64,000 nucleotides of DNA, taken from Dromiciops gliroides (taxonomy: Eukaryota > Chordata > Mammalia > Microbiotheria > Microbiotheriidae). Within the stretch, counting starts at the first letter, position 1. Each line of letters opens with the position of its first letter. This document shows positions 10,821 to 21,930 of the stretch, piece by piece. The notes under the pieces were generated by a model. It was not told the origin of the DNA. It worked only from the letters and a program-made list of their open reading frames with translations, and did not search any database. The translations under genes were made by a program, and so were the position numbers. The stretch is taken from positions 441,252,322 through 441,316,321 of the forward strand of contig NC_057864.1 of NCBI RefSeq assembly GCF_019393635.1, given 5' to 3'.

Positions 10821-11093
10821 CATGCATACATAGTTATATATGCTATCATTACATATGGTATCATATAGTATAGTCATATAGACATGTGTATTCACATACT
10901 ATATATGCATTTATAAAACACACAATACAATGCATATGGGCTGTATATGTATATATGTATATTCACACACACATACACACATATACATATATTTACTGAA
11001 GAGAGAATTGCCATTGTCTCCTTTCCTTCCCAATGGTAATGCCAACACCAGGGTGTATTGGAACTCCTGGCACACATTCTAGGAATGTCTTTT

Positions 11094-11260
11094 CAATCAA
11101 TAACTCAATCAACAAGTATTTATTAAGTGCCTACTCTGAGCCAAACACTATACTAGGCACTGGGGATATAGATACTTTGTATAAAATAATCTCTGTTCAC
11201 TAAGAGCATATGTACACACATCTGTTTAGACATTACCTAGATAAACTTTAAAACATAATC
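11094..11260 (-). repeat. L2-like LINE 3' end, antisense
   Basis: 'caacaagtatttattaagtg', then 'ctaggcactggggatata' and 'cactaagagcatatgtaca': an antisense L2 tail. Confidence 0.65.
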
Positions 11261-11624
11261 TGAATATTAGCTGTTACTACATTTGGAGGGTTAGGATTCT
11301 TTCCAACCTATGAATAAGCTTCTTGGGCCTTCTACTCTCCAGTCTATTAGTTTCCATTTCTCTAATTACTGATAAATGCTTTCCTATTTCACCTGCCCCA
11401 CTGCCCCTGCAGCTAACATCAGGTCTAGAAGTAACTGAACACCTTGACAACATCAGAAATGTAGGGGAAATAAAGCCCTTAGAGAAATGGGTCAGTGGAT
11501 AACGGATACCAAGAGGTAACAGATACTTACTTTAGAATAGGTCATCTGTATGAACCTATAGTAGACCAAGGAAAACAAGCAAGATCACAGAATTTAGACT
11601 CTTAAAAGGCCTTACAATTCATCT

Positions 11625-11795
11625 AGTTTGTAGTACAACCCTCATCTTAACAGATGAGGAAACTGAGGCCCAGAGAGGATAAGAGAAAGATTAATTGAAT
11701 CAAAGCACTACTCCACACCATACTGATAGTACCCAGCACTTTAGCTCAGTGCCTGGCACATAGTAGGTGCTTAATAAATGCTTTTTGATTGACTC
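11625..11795 (+). repeat. MIR/L2 3' tail pieces
   Basis: 'cagatgaggaaactgaggcc' (antisense MIR-like) precedes 'agtgcctggcacatagtagg' with 'tgcttaataaatgc' (sense L2 tail). Junctions are not clear. Confidence 0.5.
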
Positions 11796-12544
11796 TCAAA
11801 GGGGAATTTGAACTCAGGTTCTCTGACTCAAAATTCAGTACCTATCGCGCAAGGCAGATAAGTGATCACCATTCCAAGGACCCTATTTATGACTCAATAA
11901 CAGCGATATACTTTGCTGGGTACCCTAATGCCTTGTACTCTAATGTGAAGAAACTGACCAAAAATAGATTAGAATGCAATTTTCTTGGCAAATGGCTATA
12001 TAGGGCAGAGAAAAAACAGCACAGCTAAATGTAGACAAACCTACCCACAAAAGCATCAGAAGACTCCTGAAAAAACACTGAACCCACGAGTATTCCAACG
12101 CTGCATCAAATGCAGATCAAGAATTTGCAACTGCTATTTAACAGAGTGGGCATGCAGGGCTGTTTTGTTTTTTAGAGACAGGGATGCTTTTAAATGCAAG
12201 GAAAAACACAAACAAGGTGTTGGCTAGAAGGAAACAGTAGCTATTTGGCATTTCAACAGCTGGAAGATGGAGGGGGAAAGTCCTTCAATGTTCTAAAAGG
12301 CCAGCTGTTGCAGTCCTTTATATCAAATAAAAGAGAGTGTGCGGAATGACAGTGCTATGGATAAGAGCCCCAGATGCTGACAGGGATGGGGCTCTATTGC
12401 TGTAGGTCTGGCTCAGGAAGGCAGTGGTCTTAGTGGAGAGAGGCTGTGCTCCGGACTTGGCCTGTTGTCAGATGGAAGCAATATAAGTAGAAAAAGGAGA
12501 AGGAGGTGTTCCTCTGCCATTTTTAGATCTCGTTTCCACTGGGC
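11796..12544. other. unassigned DNA
   Basis: Open frames of 79-80 codons occur, but they have no recognisable domain and the composition is not protein-like. No repeat family recognised. Confidence 0.4.
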
Positions 12545-13960
12545 TCCTTCCACATCTCGATTCAATTAAACAAATATTTCTTATAATACCTATTCTTTGT
12601 AAGATGGTGTCTGAGGTGCTGAGGATACCAAAAGAGATATGACACAGCTTACTCCTCTTTATACTGAAATGGGGAAGGGCACAGACAACTAGACAAGGGA
12701 GAGTGTGATAAGTGCAATGGAGAGATCCAGCCAAAATGCTGGATTTGAAATTTGAAAAGGAAGAGATGGTCACTTTTTTTTTGAGGGGGGGGGCAGGGAG
12801 TGCAGAGGAAGAAGCAGGAGAAGACTGTCAGGAAAAATGACATGAAAGAAAGGGCCTCCAGATTAGTTTTTGAAGGAGGAGAGGAACTTCCACAGACAAT
12901 GATGGGGAAGGTGGAAGAAAGTAGAACAAGAATGGGTGAACACAGCATAAGTACATGGAAATAGGGGACAACTAGGTGGCACAGTGGATAAAGCACTGGT
13001 CCTGGATTCAGGAGGACCTGAGTTCAAATCAAGCCTCAGACACTTGACACTTAGTAGTCGTGTAACCCTAGGTAAGTCACTGAACCCTCCTTGTCCAGCA
13101 AAAATAAACAAACTAATCAATCAATTAATTAATTAATTAAAAAGTACATGGAAGTAGCTTGAGGCAAAGAAGGAAAAGTAGGTTGGGCCCAAATTGGGCC
13201 AGGCTTGAAGGCCAGAATCAAGAGTTTGTACTTTATCCATAGGCAGTGGGGAATTACTAAATGTATATATTTAAGGAGAAAAGTGGTGTGATTGGAATAA
13301 TATATTGGAGAAATTTCTCTAGCTGTGGTGAGATTAGATTAGGGAGGAGATAGACTAGAGGCAAGAAGAACAGTTAGAAGATTATTAAAGTATTCTCAGG
13401 AAGAAGAAATGACAGACTGAACAAGCATAGTTGCAATGGGAATTGAAAGGAAAAGAAAGAAATGAAAGGCATTGCTAAGGTAGAATTGATAGGACATGGA
13501 AGGTGACGGGTAAGGGAAGAGGGGAGAAAGATGAAAAATCAAAAGTGATTCAGAGGTTATGAGCCTGCAATGACTGAGAGAAAAATTCAGGCAATTGGGG
13601 GTGGGGTTGGGGGAGGGGATTCCGTCTTAGACATATTGGACTTCCAGGTAGAGATAACCTACAAACAGTTGGAGCTACAGGCCTAGAGTTTTCAGAAGTT
13701 GGAAATTGAGAGATTTAAGGATCATCTGTATAGAGACAATAGTTGAAGCCATGGAAATGAATGAGATATGAGAGATATGGGGGGGGCAGGGATAGACAGA
13801 TGGACAGATTTACAGAGAGAGTGAGAAAGGAGGAGCAGAAGGAGGATGGCTGGGAATAGAAGAGAAAGTCTGGGTTAGCTGTTGGATGGTATTTAATCAA
13901 GAAGAGATGAATAGCAGGATTTCTGAGCCGCATATTAGGTTAGCAAGTTTTTAACGAGTT
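12545..13960 (-). repeat. long antisense L2/L3-like LINE remnant, split by a SINE
   Basis: Landmarks through the block include 'tcaattaaacaaatatttct', 'gccaggcttgaaggccagaa', 'gtttgtactttatcc', 'gatagactagaggcaagaag', 'cttagacatattggactt' and 'atctgtatagagacaatagt'. The order agrees with the antisense L2-type copies at 16.5 and 42.1 kb. It is purine-rich on the plus strand and has no open frame. Confidence 0.6.
12965..13141 (+). mobile_element. tRNA-CORE SINE, subfamily B
   Basis: Diverged copy ('gggacaactaggtggcacag', 'ggattcaggaggacctg', 'cacttgacactt') with an ATTA-rich tail. Direct repeat aagtacatggaa(a/g)tag at 12949-12964 and 13142-13157 is a 16-bp TSD with one mismatch. Confidence 0.88.
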
Positions 13961-14344
13961 CATAAGCATAGTTTTAGGATTTCAAATATGTTTTGAGTGC
14001 TTGGGAGTAGAGAAAGCGAATTATAGGAATTGCCCAAAGTTGAGGTTTATCAGAACAGAAATGGCTAGAAGATTCTCTTCCCCAGGTAATACTGTACTTG
14101 AAAGGTAGGCAGGTGGCAACAAATTGGTGGAACTTGGTGGAAGGGATCTCACTCCAGGAGAGTTGTGCCCATGACCTTAGGAAGGTCATTATCTGACAGG
14201 GAACCAGGTTTTCCTGGCTTGATGTGTGTTCTAATCCTTTCCTCCTTTTTGTTTCAATTTAACACAGTTATAGCAGGGAAAAGTCAACTAGAATTAGTAG
14301 TCAGTATGACCTAGCTTCTCCACTCTTACACCCGAAAGTGAAGA

Positions 14345-15020
14345 ATTAATCAATACACATTCTTAAGCATCTGCTAGGGTCGGCACTAAACTAGCCTAAG
14401 GTGACACAAAGAGTAAATTAAAATAATCCCTGCCCTCAAGAAGTTTACATTCTATCGGGGGAGAAAAGATATACATATGTAAATGCTTTTAAAAATATAT
14501 CCAGGGGGCAGCTAGGTGGATAGAGCACCAGCCCTGGATTCTGGAGGACCTGAGATCAAATACAATCTCAGAAACTTGACACTTACAGCTGTGTGACCCT
14601 GGGCAAGTCACTTAACCCTAATTGCCACACCAAAATAAATAAATATGTGTGTATGTATATCTCCAGGGTGAATTTTTTAAGGGGGGGAAGGGGGAGGGGG
14701 GATCAGAAAAGGCATTTAAGATGCCTCTTGAGCTGATCTTTGAAGAAAATCAGGGATTTTAAAAGTGAAGGTTAGGAGTTTGTAGATTCTAGCCATGGGA
14801 GCAGACAGTATAAAAGTCATATAGAGGAGAGACACATTATCAAGTATGAGCAACAGTATGAAGACCAGTTTGGCTGGACTGGAGGGAGCCTGAGGGGAGT
14901 AATAGATAATAAAGCCAGAAAGGTAGATTGGACCAGGTTGTGAAGGGCTTTAAATGCCAAACAGAGAAATTTATATTAATTGAAGCTATCATTTTATCGC
15001 TGGAGTCAATAGAGCCATAG
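14345..15020 (-). repeat. L2-like LINE, antisense, split by a SINE
   Basis: Antisense L2 order: 'ccctgccctcaagaagttta', the SINE at 14504, then 'gagctgatctttgaagaaaa', 'agaccagtttggctggactg', 'aggttgtgaagggctttaaa' and 'tgccaaacagagaaattta'. Confidence 0.7.
14504..14645 (+). mobile_element. tRNA-CORE SINE with a short 5' deletion
   Basis: Starts 'ggggcagctaggtgg' and runs straight into 'atagagcacc', so the usual 'cacagtgg' block of the head is missing (likely box A region). The CORE and 'ccctaattgccacacc' end are present. TSD is ambiguous. Confidence 0.85.
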
Positions 15021-15044
15021 GGTTCAGTATAAAACATATTATTT

Positions 15045-15652
15045 AACGGCTGGCTGCATTAGAACACATCCTTCTCATATATAGGAACATACTTATCATC
15101 TTGTCTGCACATTGACAAAGGAATTTTTCAATAATGGACTCAATACAAGGAAATATATCTGGATAATGATAAGGAAAACTACAAAAGATAGCGGTTCTTG
15201 AACATTCCTTAGGGGGAAAGACAAGTTAAGTGGTGATAGAAGGATCTGCAAATATTTATAAGGATTAAAATATATTCAGCAGGATAGTAAAAAGTACACT
15301 GGTAATAAAGGGGCTAAAATAGCCTATAGGATTATCAAGACTTCATATTGAGAAGCAATTTAACAGTGAGTATATGAAATAAGCTCGCAAGGATAAGAGT
15401 AAAAATTATTATAACCCTTGTATCAGAGGGTTTTTTTTTTCCTGATGTAAAGAACTCAGGTATAATTGGGGGAGAGGGATTCTTACTCTACTGACTTATA
15501 GGCCTAGCATAGCAAACTGGGGTACACATATACCTTGTATTTCCTGTTATACATAAGACTGGCTCACCATCTGAAAATATACAGAACTGACACTTACCCA
15601 TTGGGAGACTATGGGTAAATAACAATTTCTCAAGGATTGTTTCCCCATTTGT
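15045..15652. other. unassigned AT-rich DNA
   Basis: No recognised repeat apart from a short T run near 15430. Confidence 0.4.
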
Positions 15653-15667
15653 AAAATAAAGGTAGAG

Positions 15668-15818
15668 GGGGCAGCTAGGTGGCACAGTGGATAGAGCACC
15701 GGCCCCAGGAGTCAGGAGTACCTGAGTTCAAATCCGGCCTCAGACACTTAACACTTACTAGCTGTGTGACCCTGGGCAAGTCGCTTAACCCCAATTGCCT
15801 CACTTAAAAAAAATTTAA
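15668..15818 (+). mobile_element. tRNA-CORE SINE, subfamily A
   Basis: Diagnostic 'gagtcaggagtacctg', 'cacttaacacttactag' and 'ccccaattgcctcact'. Perfect 15-bp TSD aaaataaaggtagag at 15653-15667 and 15819-15833. Confidence 0.92.
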
Positions 15819-15934
15819 AAAATAAAGGTAGAGACTAGATCTATGTTTTCATTGGTTTGGGGAGCACCTGGGTGAGGTAAGGTCAGCAGCCTGTCTGAAA
15901 TGTACAGTATTATCAGACCAAATGAGATAATATT

Positions 15935-16280
15935 TGTACATCCCTTAGCACAATGCCTTGCACATAGTAAGTACTTAATAAATACTTCTCCCTACTCCCC
16001 CACTAGAGAATTGCCTAGAGAGGTTAAGCGACTTACTGATGGTCCTACAGTTAGGAGATATCAGATGAAGGACTTGAACCCATATTGTCCTCAATACAAG
16101 GGCATCTCTTTAACTACTTTATCCACCCCTCCTCTCATTTAGTTGTAAAATGAGATGATAATCTTTGTGGTCCTTACCTCACAGAGTTATGATGAGAATC
16201 AAATGAAATAAAAGGATGTAAAATACTTTGTAAATCTTAAAGCATTAAATCAATTCCAGTTATTGATATTACTATCCTGG
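15935..16280. repeat. MIR/L2 remnants, mixed orientation
   Basis: 15935-15990 is a sense L2/MIR tail ('cttgcacatagtaagtac'). 16008-16125 resembles antisense MIR ('agaggttaagcgacttac'). 16143-16280 is a sense MIR 3' half ('aaaatgagatgataatc', 'aaaatactttgtaaatctta'). Confidence 0.55.
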
Positions 16281-16494
16281 AGTTAGGCTCCCTCCCAGTG
16301 GGAAAGTAGTCAGGCTTGCTAGAGAATTGTCCCCTTTCCCCTCAGGGTAACAGTACCATGCAAGGATTGACTCTTAATTGGTCCTAGAATTCCTTTGCCT
16401 ATTCCAGGAATTTGGAATCATTCAGAAATTTGTCTTCTTTCCTCCAGAAGACTTGGTCTAGAACTCCTTTCCTGTATCCATCCATCCATCCATT

Positions 16495-17240
16495 CATTCA
16501 TCAATGAACATTTATTGAGCACCAATTCCCAACCATTTTGCCAGAGTTTAAGGGTACAAAGGAAAAAGTGAAGTAGACCCCGAGTGTCTACTTCACTGGG
16601 GAGATCAGCAAAGGCCTCCTGTAGAAGGTGACTCTTGACCTGACCTTAGAAGAGAATAAGAGATTCTGAGAGGCAGACATAATGTGGTAGGGTATTTTAG
16701 GCATGGAGAACAGTCTTACAGAGGCATGGAGATGGGAAATGGAGTATTGCATGTGAGACCATCAAAAAGACCAGTTTGGTGGAACTGTAGAAATCATGAA
16801 GCAGAGTGAGGTAGAATAAGGATAGAAAGTTGGAGGCAGGTTGTGAATGGTTTTGATGGACAGAGTAATAAGGAGACATGGGAGGGTTTTTGTTGTTGTT
16901 GTTGTTGTTGTCGTTGTTTTGAGTAGTGTAGTGACATGGGTGGACCTGTGCTTTAAGGAAATCTTGTAATTGTGTGGAGGATGGATTGGAGATAGGAAGA
17001 ACCAGAGGAAAAGAGACCAATTAGGAAATTATTATAACAGCCCATGTGAAAGGTAATGAGAGACCTAACTATGATGCATGGAGAAAGGGGGACAAATGAG
17101 AGATATGTGTAGGTAAGATTGATATGACTTAGAAACTGACTAGATGTGTGAGATGAGGAAGAGTGAGGAGTTGAGGATGACTCCTAGGTTGTGAACCTGA
17201 ATGACTAGAAAGATGGTGGTACATTCTACCAAAATAGGGA
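16495..17240 (-). repeat. L2-like LINE, antisense, about 0.75 kb
   Basis: A near-continuous copy: 'ttcatcaatgaacatttatt', 'ctgtagaaggtgactcttga', 'catggagatgggaaatggag', 'gaccagtttggtggaactgt', 'gagaccaattaggaaattat' and 'gaggatgactcctaggttgt'. A (TTG)n expansion lies inside at 16887-16917. The plus strand is the non-coding strand of L2. Confidence 0.7.
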
Positions 17241-17689
17241 AAGAATCAAGAAAGAAAAGAATTGAGAAGAATATGTTCCAGAATCCCTCTACTTGCCCAG
17301 GAACCCTTCCATTATTTGATCACTGCCACTTGAATGCATCCAGTTCTTGTTCTTGTTATTCCTGGTTTGCCCTAGGATCTCCTCACCTTTCACCACTACC
17401 TCCATCTGCTATTATCCTTGGGGCTCATGGTCCTCCAGAAGAGACACATGGGTACACAGACATCCTTCCAGGAAATTGAGTCTACCTGTAGTTTTTCCTT
17501 TCTTTCTGCTCTTTCAGATCTGTTCATCTCCACCTCTCTCCATTCTCCCTTTTTAAAGGCAAAATCCAGGTATTAACAATGACACAAAGAAAATTCCTAC
17601 CATGTCAGAGATATCACTAATTCCTGAAAAAAGGTCCTACCCTTGTTAATCCTGTTAACACCCCGAACACTCAAACTCCCCCCACCCAA
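17241..17689. other. unassigned pyrimidine-rich DNA
   Basis: May be decayed LINE sequence, but no block is diagnostic. Confidence 0.3.
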
Positions 17690-18628
17690 GTGTTTCCATA
17701 TGCTTATGGAACAGAAAAAAGGAATTGTACACAAAACCACAAATTTTTATTATGTAGAGCTTGCTTTTCTTTTAAAGATTACAATAAATTTAACCTGTAA
17801 CTTTCACTTTCACAATAAATTAAACTTGTCCAATAAAGTCAAACTGTAACATTCACTTTCACAATAAATTCAACATGTAACTTTTACCACTTGTCTATGA
17901 TTCCTTCTGGCTTTCTTTCCATTCTCTGTTATGCATTTAAAAAATGCTTCAATGGCCTTATTTCTTTTGGCAATCCTATTCCTAGCTCTCATCTTCCTCC
18001 CATCTTCCTTCCCACCCACCCAAACTGACAAAAAGAAAAACAAAACCCTTTTGGAACTATGTCTGAAAACTTATGTCTTATTCTGCATTTTGAGTCTATC
18101 ACCTTTTTGGCAGAAGGTAGAGAGCATAGTTTTTCATTGGTCCTCTGTAGTCAAGGTTGATCACTGAAGTGATCAGAGTTCTCAAGTTTTTCAAGTTCTG
18201 ATGTCATTGTATAAGCTGTTCCCTATTAAACTATGTCATTCAGTATTACAATAAGATTCCATACCATTCATATACCACAGTTCAGGCATTCACCAAAGTA
18301 TAGATACGTCTTTATTGGGAGGAAAAAGGAGGTGCTATAAATATTTTAGGTTTTTGTTTTTGTTTTGTTTTGGTTTTTTGGTTTTTTGCGGGGCAATGGG
18401 GGTTAAGTGACTTGCCCAGGGTCACACAGCTAGTAAGTGTCAAGTGTCCGAGGCCAGATTTAAACTCAGGTACTCCTGAATCCAGGGCCGGTGCTTTTAT
18501 CCACTGTGCCACCTAGCTGCCCCAATATTTTGGTATGTAAGGGTCCATTTCCTTGTTCCTTGTTCTCTATAGAATATAAGCCTAATAGTGGTACTTGCTG
18601 GATCAAAGTGTATGTAAGTGCCAAATTT
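17690..18628 (-). mobile_element. old L1 3' region, antisense, split by a SINE
   Basis: 17690-18160 is an L1-type 3' UTR that is paralogous to 48190-49200 (shared 'ggaattgtac'/'ggaactgtat' and 'ttcttttaaagattacaata' blocks). Past this, 'ccataccattcatataccac', 'gtgctataaatatttt' and, beyond the SINE, 'agtggtacttgctggatcaa' match the antisense ORF2 C-terminal region of marsupial L1. 17760-17890 holds about three imperfect copies of a 45-bp unit centred on 'acaataaatt'. Confidence 0.65.
18351..18524 (-). mobile_element. tRNA-CORE SINE, subfamily B
   Basis: Antisense copy with T-rich tail, 'gggggttaagtgacttgccc', 'gtgtcaagtgtccgagg' and 'cacctagctgcccc'. It interrupts the L1 at an aatattttag/aatattttgg pair that I read as its TSD. 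Confidence 0.88.
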
Positions 18629-18639
18629 AGTATGGGAAG

Positions 18640-19323
18640 AGCTAGGTGGGCGGTTGGCCATGGTATTGTGCTTAGAAAGGAAACAGCCTCTTTCAAAAAA
18701 CAAAACAGGTTTATTAATGGGAACAAGTTCAAAACACAAGTGATGTTAATAGAGCTAGGAAATCTAAATCTCTGGGGTAAAAACGTCCCAGGCACCCAAA
18801 CCTACCTCCAGCCCAGCTAGCTCCAAAGAGCTAGCTTTGCCTCAAAACCACAAACTCACCAACACCCAAAATCTATAGCTCTCAGGAGAATTAGCTGTGT
18901 AGTCTCTTCTGTTTTTGTCCAAAGGTCAAACACCAACAGCTCCTCTAACTATCTCTACCTTCCTCATTTCCCTCAGAAGGAACTCTCTAACCACCTTTTC
19001 CTCCAACTGCCTCTAACTGTATCTCCCACCAGAAGGGGGCGGTTCTTAGCCATGCTGAGTCTCCAATTGGCTCAGCACGCCCACATGGGCTGTCCCCATT
19101 ATAATCTGGCCAGGCCCATGTGGGCATGGGGGAACTATTAGGGAGGCTTAGTTACTTAGTTTCAATAACTGTTCCCTGTGGTCAGAGTTCTTCTTGTTTA
19201 TTCAATTATCTCTCAAAGAACACATCCATTTTCTCTTAGGCTATTCAAGCTTACATTTTTTTCAGTCTGACCATAATAAAGCAAAGATAGGGTTATGAAA
19301 ACCCCAAATCACAATTAATTCCT

Positions 19324-19327
<4 letters not shown>
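18640..19327 (-). mobile_element. probable LTR-like element
   Basis: A GC-richer block that breaks the L1. The minus strand has CCAATTGG, a TATA-like 'attataatgg', then AATAAA near 18715, an LTR-like order. An inverted pair gcccacatgggc (19079-19090) and gcccatgtgggc (19114-19125) can fold as a hairpin. Clear TG/CA termini and TSD were not found, so boundaries are approximate. Confidence 0.4.
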
Positions 19328-19414
<87 letters not shown>

Positions 19415-19484
19415 CTAAACTCTGTGTGTGTGTGTGTGTGTGTATATATATACATATATATACACACATAGTTTAGTGTTTTAT
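19328..19484. repeat. (AT)n microsatellite and near-palindrome
   Basis: About 80 bases of AT dinucleotides end at 19408. They run into an inverted repeat: ataaaacactaaact (19407-19421) and agtttagtgttttat (19470-19484), exact complements around a (TG)n-(TA)n-(CA)n loop that is itself roughly self-complementary. Confidence 0.9.
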
Positions 19485-19670
19485 GTTATAGAAAAGCAAC
19501 ATCAGAATATCACAAATAAGTTTATCTGCTCAATACATAGAGGAAAATCTTATTAAAAGGAAGGAAACCAAATAATAATCATATGTAAAAACAAACAAAC
19601 AAGGGACTTCCCTGATGAATTTTATGAGCTTACAAAGGTTAGACTTTAGGACTTTGAAGGCAAAATTCTT

Positions 19671-19828
19671 TTTTTTCCCCAGGGCAATGGGGGTTAAGTG
19701 ACTTGCCCAGAGTCACACAGCTAGTAAGTGTCAAGTGTCTGAGGTCAAATTTGAACTCAGGTCCTCCTGAATCCAGGGCTGGTGCCAGGGCCAGTGTTTT
19801 ATCCACTGTACTATCTAGCTGTCCCAAT
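19671..19828 (-). mobile_element. tRNA-CORE SINE, subfamily B
   Basis: Antisense copy with 'gggggttaagtgacttgccc' and 'ctatctagctgtccc'. It carries an internal partial duplication ('gggctggtgccagggccagt'). Flanks gaaggcaaaattctt and gaagtcagaattctt (19656-19670, 19829-19843) are a 15-bp TSD with two differences. Confidence 0.88.
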
Positions 19829-20245
19829 GAAGTCAGAATTCTTATGGATGTTCTAGATATGCCCACCATCACTGATAAGCATGAATGGTTAAGTTTTCTG
19901 TAGTTTGGGGAGGGGGTGGTGTGTGTATGAATAGTCTGACTTGGGTGGCTGCATATTCATTCTAGATTGGTTGACTTTTACTGTTGTGGGTTAAAGCAAC
20001 CCTTTGTCCTATGTATGCAAAAAAAGGGTAGGGGTTATTTGCAGAGTTGGGACCTTTTGACCTTTCTTTTCCTTTCTGGAGGATGAACCAAAGGGCAGCT
20101 AAAAGTGGTCCTGGGTTCCACAGGAAGAGAGGAAGAAACCTATGTGTGCAAACAACCTCTTCCTAAAAAATGGCTGATGCTTGCCTTGGGGCAGGAATAT
20201 CTGGGATTTACAAATGCTCTCACCCATGTGGCCCAAGAGATAAAT

Positions 20246-20416
20246 ACTTTTTTGTTTTGTTTTGTTTCTTTCTTTGTTTTTGCAGGGCAATGAGGGTTAA
20301 TGACTTGCCCAAGGTCACACAGCTAGGAAATATCAAGTGTCTGAGGCCAGATTTGAACTGAGGTCCTCCTGAATCCAGGGCCAGTGCTTTATCCACTGTG
20401 CCACCTAGCTGCCCTG
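20246..20416 (-). mobile_element. tRNA-CORE SINE, subfamily B
   Basis: Antisense copy; T-rich tail then 'gcaatgagggttaatgactt'. TSD agagataaat at 20236-20245 and 20417-20426. Confidence 0.9.
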
Positions 20417-20429
20417 AGAGATAAATTCT

Positions 20430-20895
20430 TAAAACTTACTTCCTACCTTCCCAATCTTCTTGTACTTTATTCTGTTCCACCTAGAATTCAGTGACACTAG
20501 CATTCTTGCTGTGTCTAGCACACAATACAGTATCTCCCAATACCATGCCTTTTTATGTGCCTTGAGACTGTCCCCCATGTCTAGAATGCCCTCCCACCTC
20601 ACATCTGTTTCCTGGCTTCCTTCACACTCCACCTTCTGCCAGATGTCTTTCTAAATCCATACATTTCCTCTCTCCCTCCCCCACCCCTCCCCGCCCCAAT
20701 ACTGTAAATGCCTCCCCTCTATTAGTATCTCCAATTTGTCCTGTCTATACCTTGGTTGTGCAGATTTGTTTCCATGTTTTCTCCCCCCATTGAAATGTGT
20801 GCTATTTGAGGAAAAGGACAGTTTTTGTCCTTCTTTATATCTCCAGCACTTAGCACAGTGCCTAGCACATAGTGCTTAATAAATGCTTTGTTGAC
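20430..20895 (+). repeat. L2-like LINE 3' region
   Basis: 'ttacttcctaccttcccaat', 'ttcagtgacactagcattct', 'tgtcccccatgtctagaatg', 'cttcctggcttccttcaca'-like text and the tail 'gcctagcacatagtgcttaa'. All are L2 ORF2 C-terminus and 3' UTR landmarks in order. Confidence 0.75.
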
Positions 20896-21094
20896 CCCAA
20901 TTTCTTGTACCCAAAGTTCTAGAGAGAAAGGGAGTTCTAGCTTCAAGGTTCTATGTCTAGTAACCTCAAGTTTTAAGTTTGGGAATCAGTAAATGCCAGT
21001 GGTTCCCTATTACCTCTGGGATCAAGTATGAACTCTTCTGATATTTTAAAGGTCTTCATGACCTGACCATGTCCTGTTTTTCCATTCTGCTGAG

Positions 21095-21190
21095 CATAGT
21101 GTTTCAGAAAGAGAATTGACCCTGAACCTGGGAAGACCATGGTTCAAGTCTGGTCTCTGGAATATACTGGCTCTATGACTCTGGGGAAGT
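21095..21190 (+). repeat. MIR-like SINE fragment
   Basis: 'agaattgaccctgaacctgg', 'ggttcaagtctggtctctgg' and 'ctctatgactctggggaagt' follow the MIR CORE region. Confidence 0.55.
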
Positions 21191-21369
21191 TGGAGTGCAC
21201 TAACAAGACTATGGGTTAGAAAGAAGGGGCTGACCTGTATTAATAGAGTACATTTCTTCATCTGGAAGGTCCCTACAGCAATGAAATCAAAGGTCAAGTC
21301 TTTATGCATATATCATACATTACTCCTGTCTATACACTCTATGCATACAGGCCTACCTGCTGTTCTTCA

Positions 21370-21377
<8 letters not shown>

Positions 21378-21429
<52 letters not shown>
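21378..21429. repeat. (CT)n microsatellite
   Basis: About 25 CT units inside an L2 fragment. Confidence 0.97.
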
Positions 21430-21431
<2 letters not shown>

Positions 21432-21605
21432 GGCTGTCCCCTATGCCTAGAGCATATTCCCTCTTCCCTTCTTCCTCTTAGCACCCCTTGTTTCCTTCAA
21501 GATTCATCTCAAGTGCCATCTTCTGTGAAAGGCCTTTCCCAGTTCCCCCAGCAGCCTCTGCCTTTTCCTCTAAAGGTATTTTTTTATTTACTTTGTACAG
21601 AAGGT

Positions 21606-21621
21606 ATCTATCATCTCTCTA

Positions 21622-21654
<33 letters not shown>

Positions 21655-21739
21655 CTATCCATCCATCCATCCATCTATCCATTCATCTATCTTTCATCTA
21701 CCAATCTATCCATCCATCTATCCATCCATCCATCCATCC

Positions 21740-21810
<71 letters not shown>

Positions 21811-21930
21811 CATCCATCCATCCATCTATCCATCCATCTATCATCTATCTATCCATCCATCTATGCATCCATCCTTCCATCTATCTATCTATCTATCCCT
21901 CCTACCCTCCCTCCCTCCAACCATCTATCT
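21606..21930. repeat. compound (TATC/CATC)n microsatellite
   Basis: Long TATC and CATC blocks with CTCT at the start and CCCT at the end. The repeat opens frames rich in Ser, Ile, Tyr, Leu and His-Pro on the plus strand; these are not genes. Confidence 0.97.

Noticed and set aside
16495..17240. Novel purine-rich repeat family (also at 12.5, 14.6 and 42.1 kb)
   Set aside because: The blocks are the reverse complement of L2-type LINE ORF2 and 3' UTR sequence.
21606..21930. CRISPR-like repeat array
   Set aside because: It is a 4-base microsatellite with no spacers, in a vertebrate genome.
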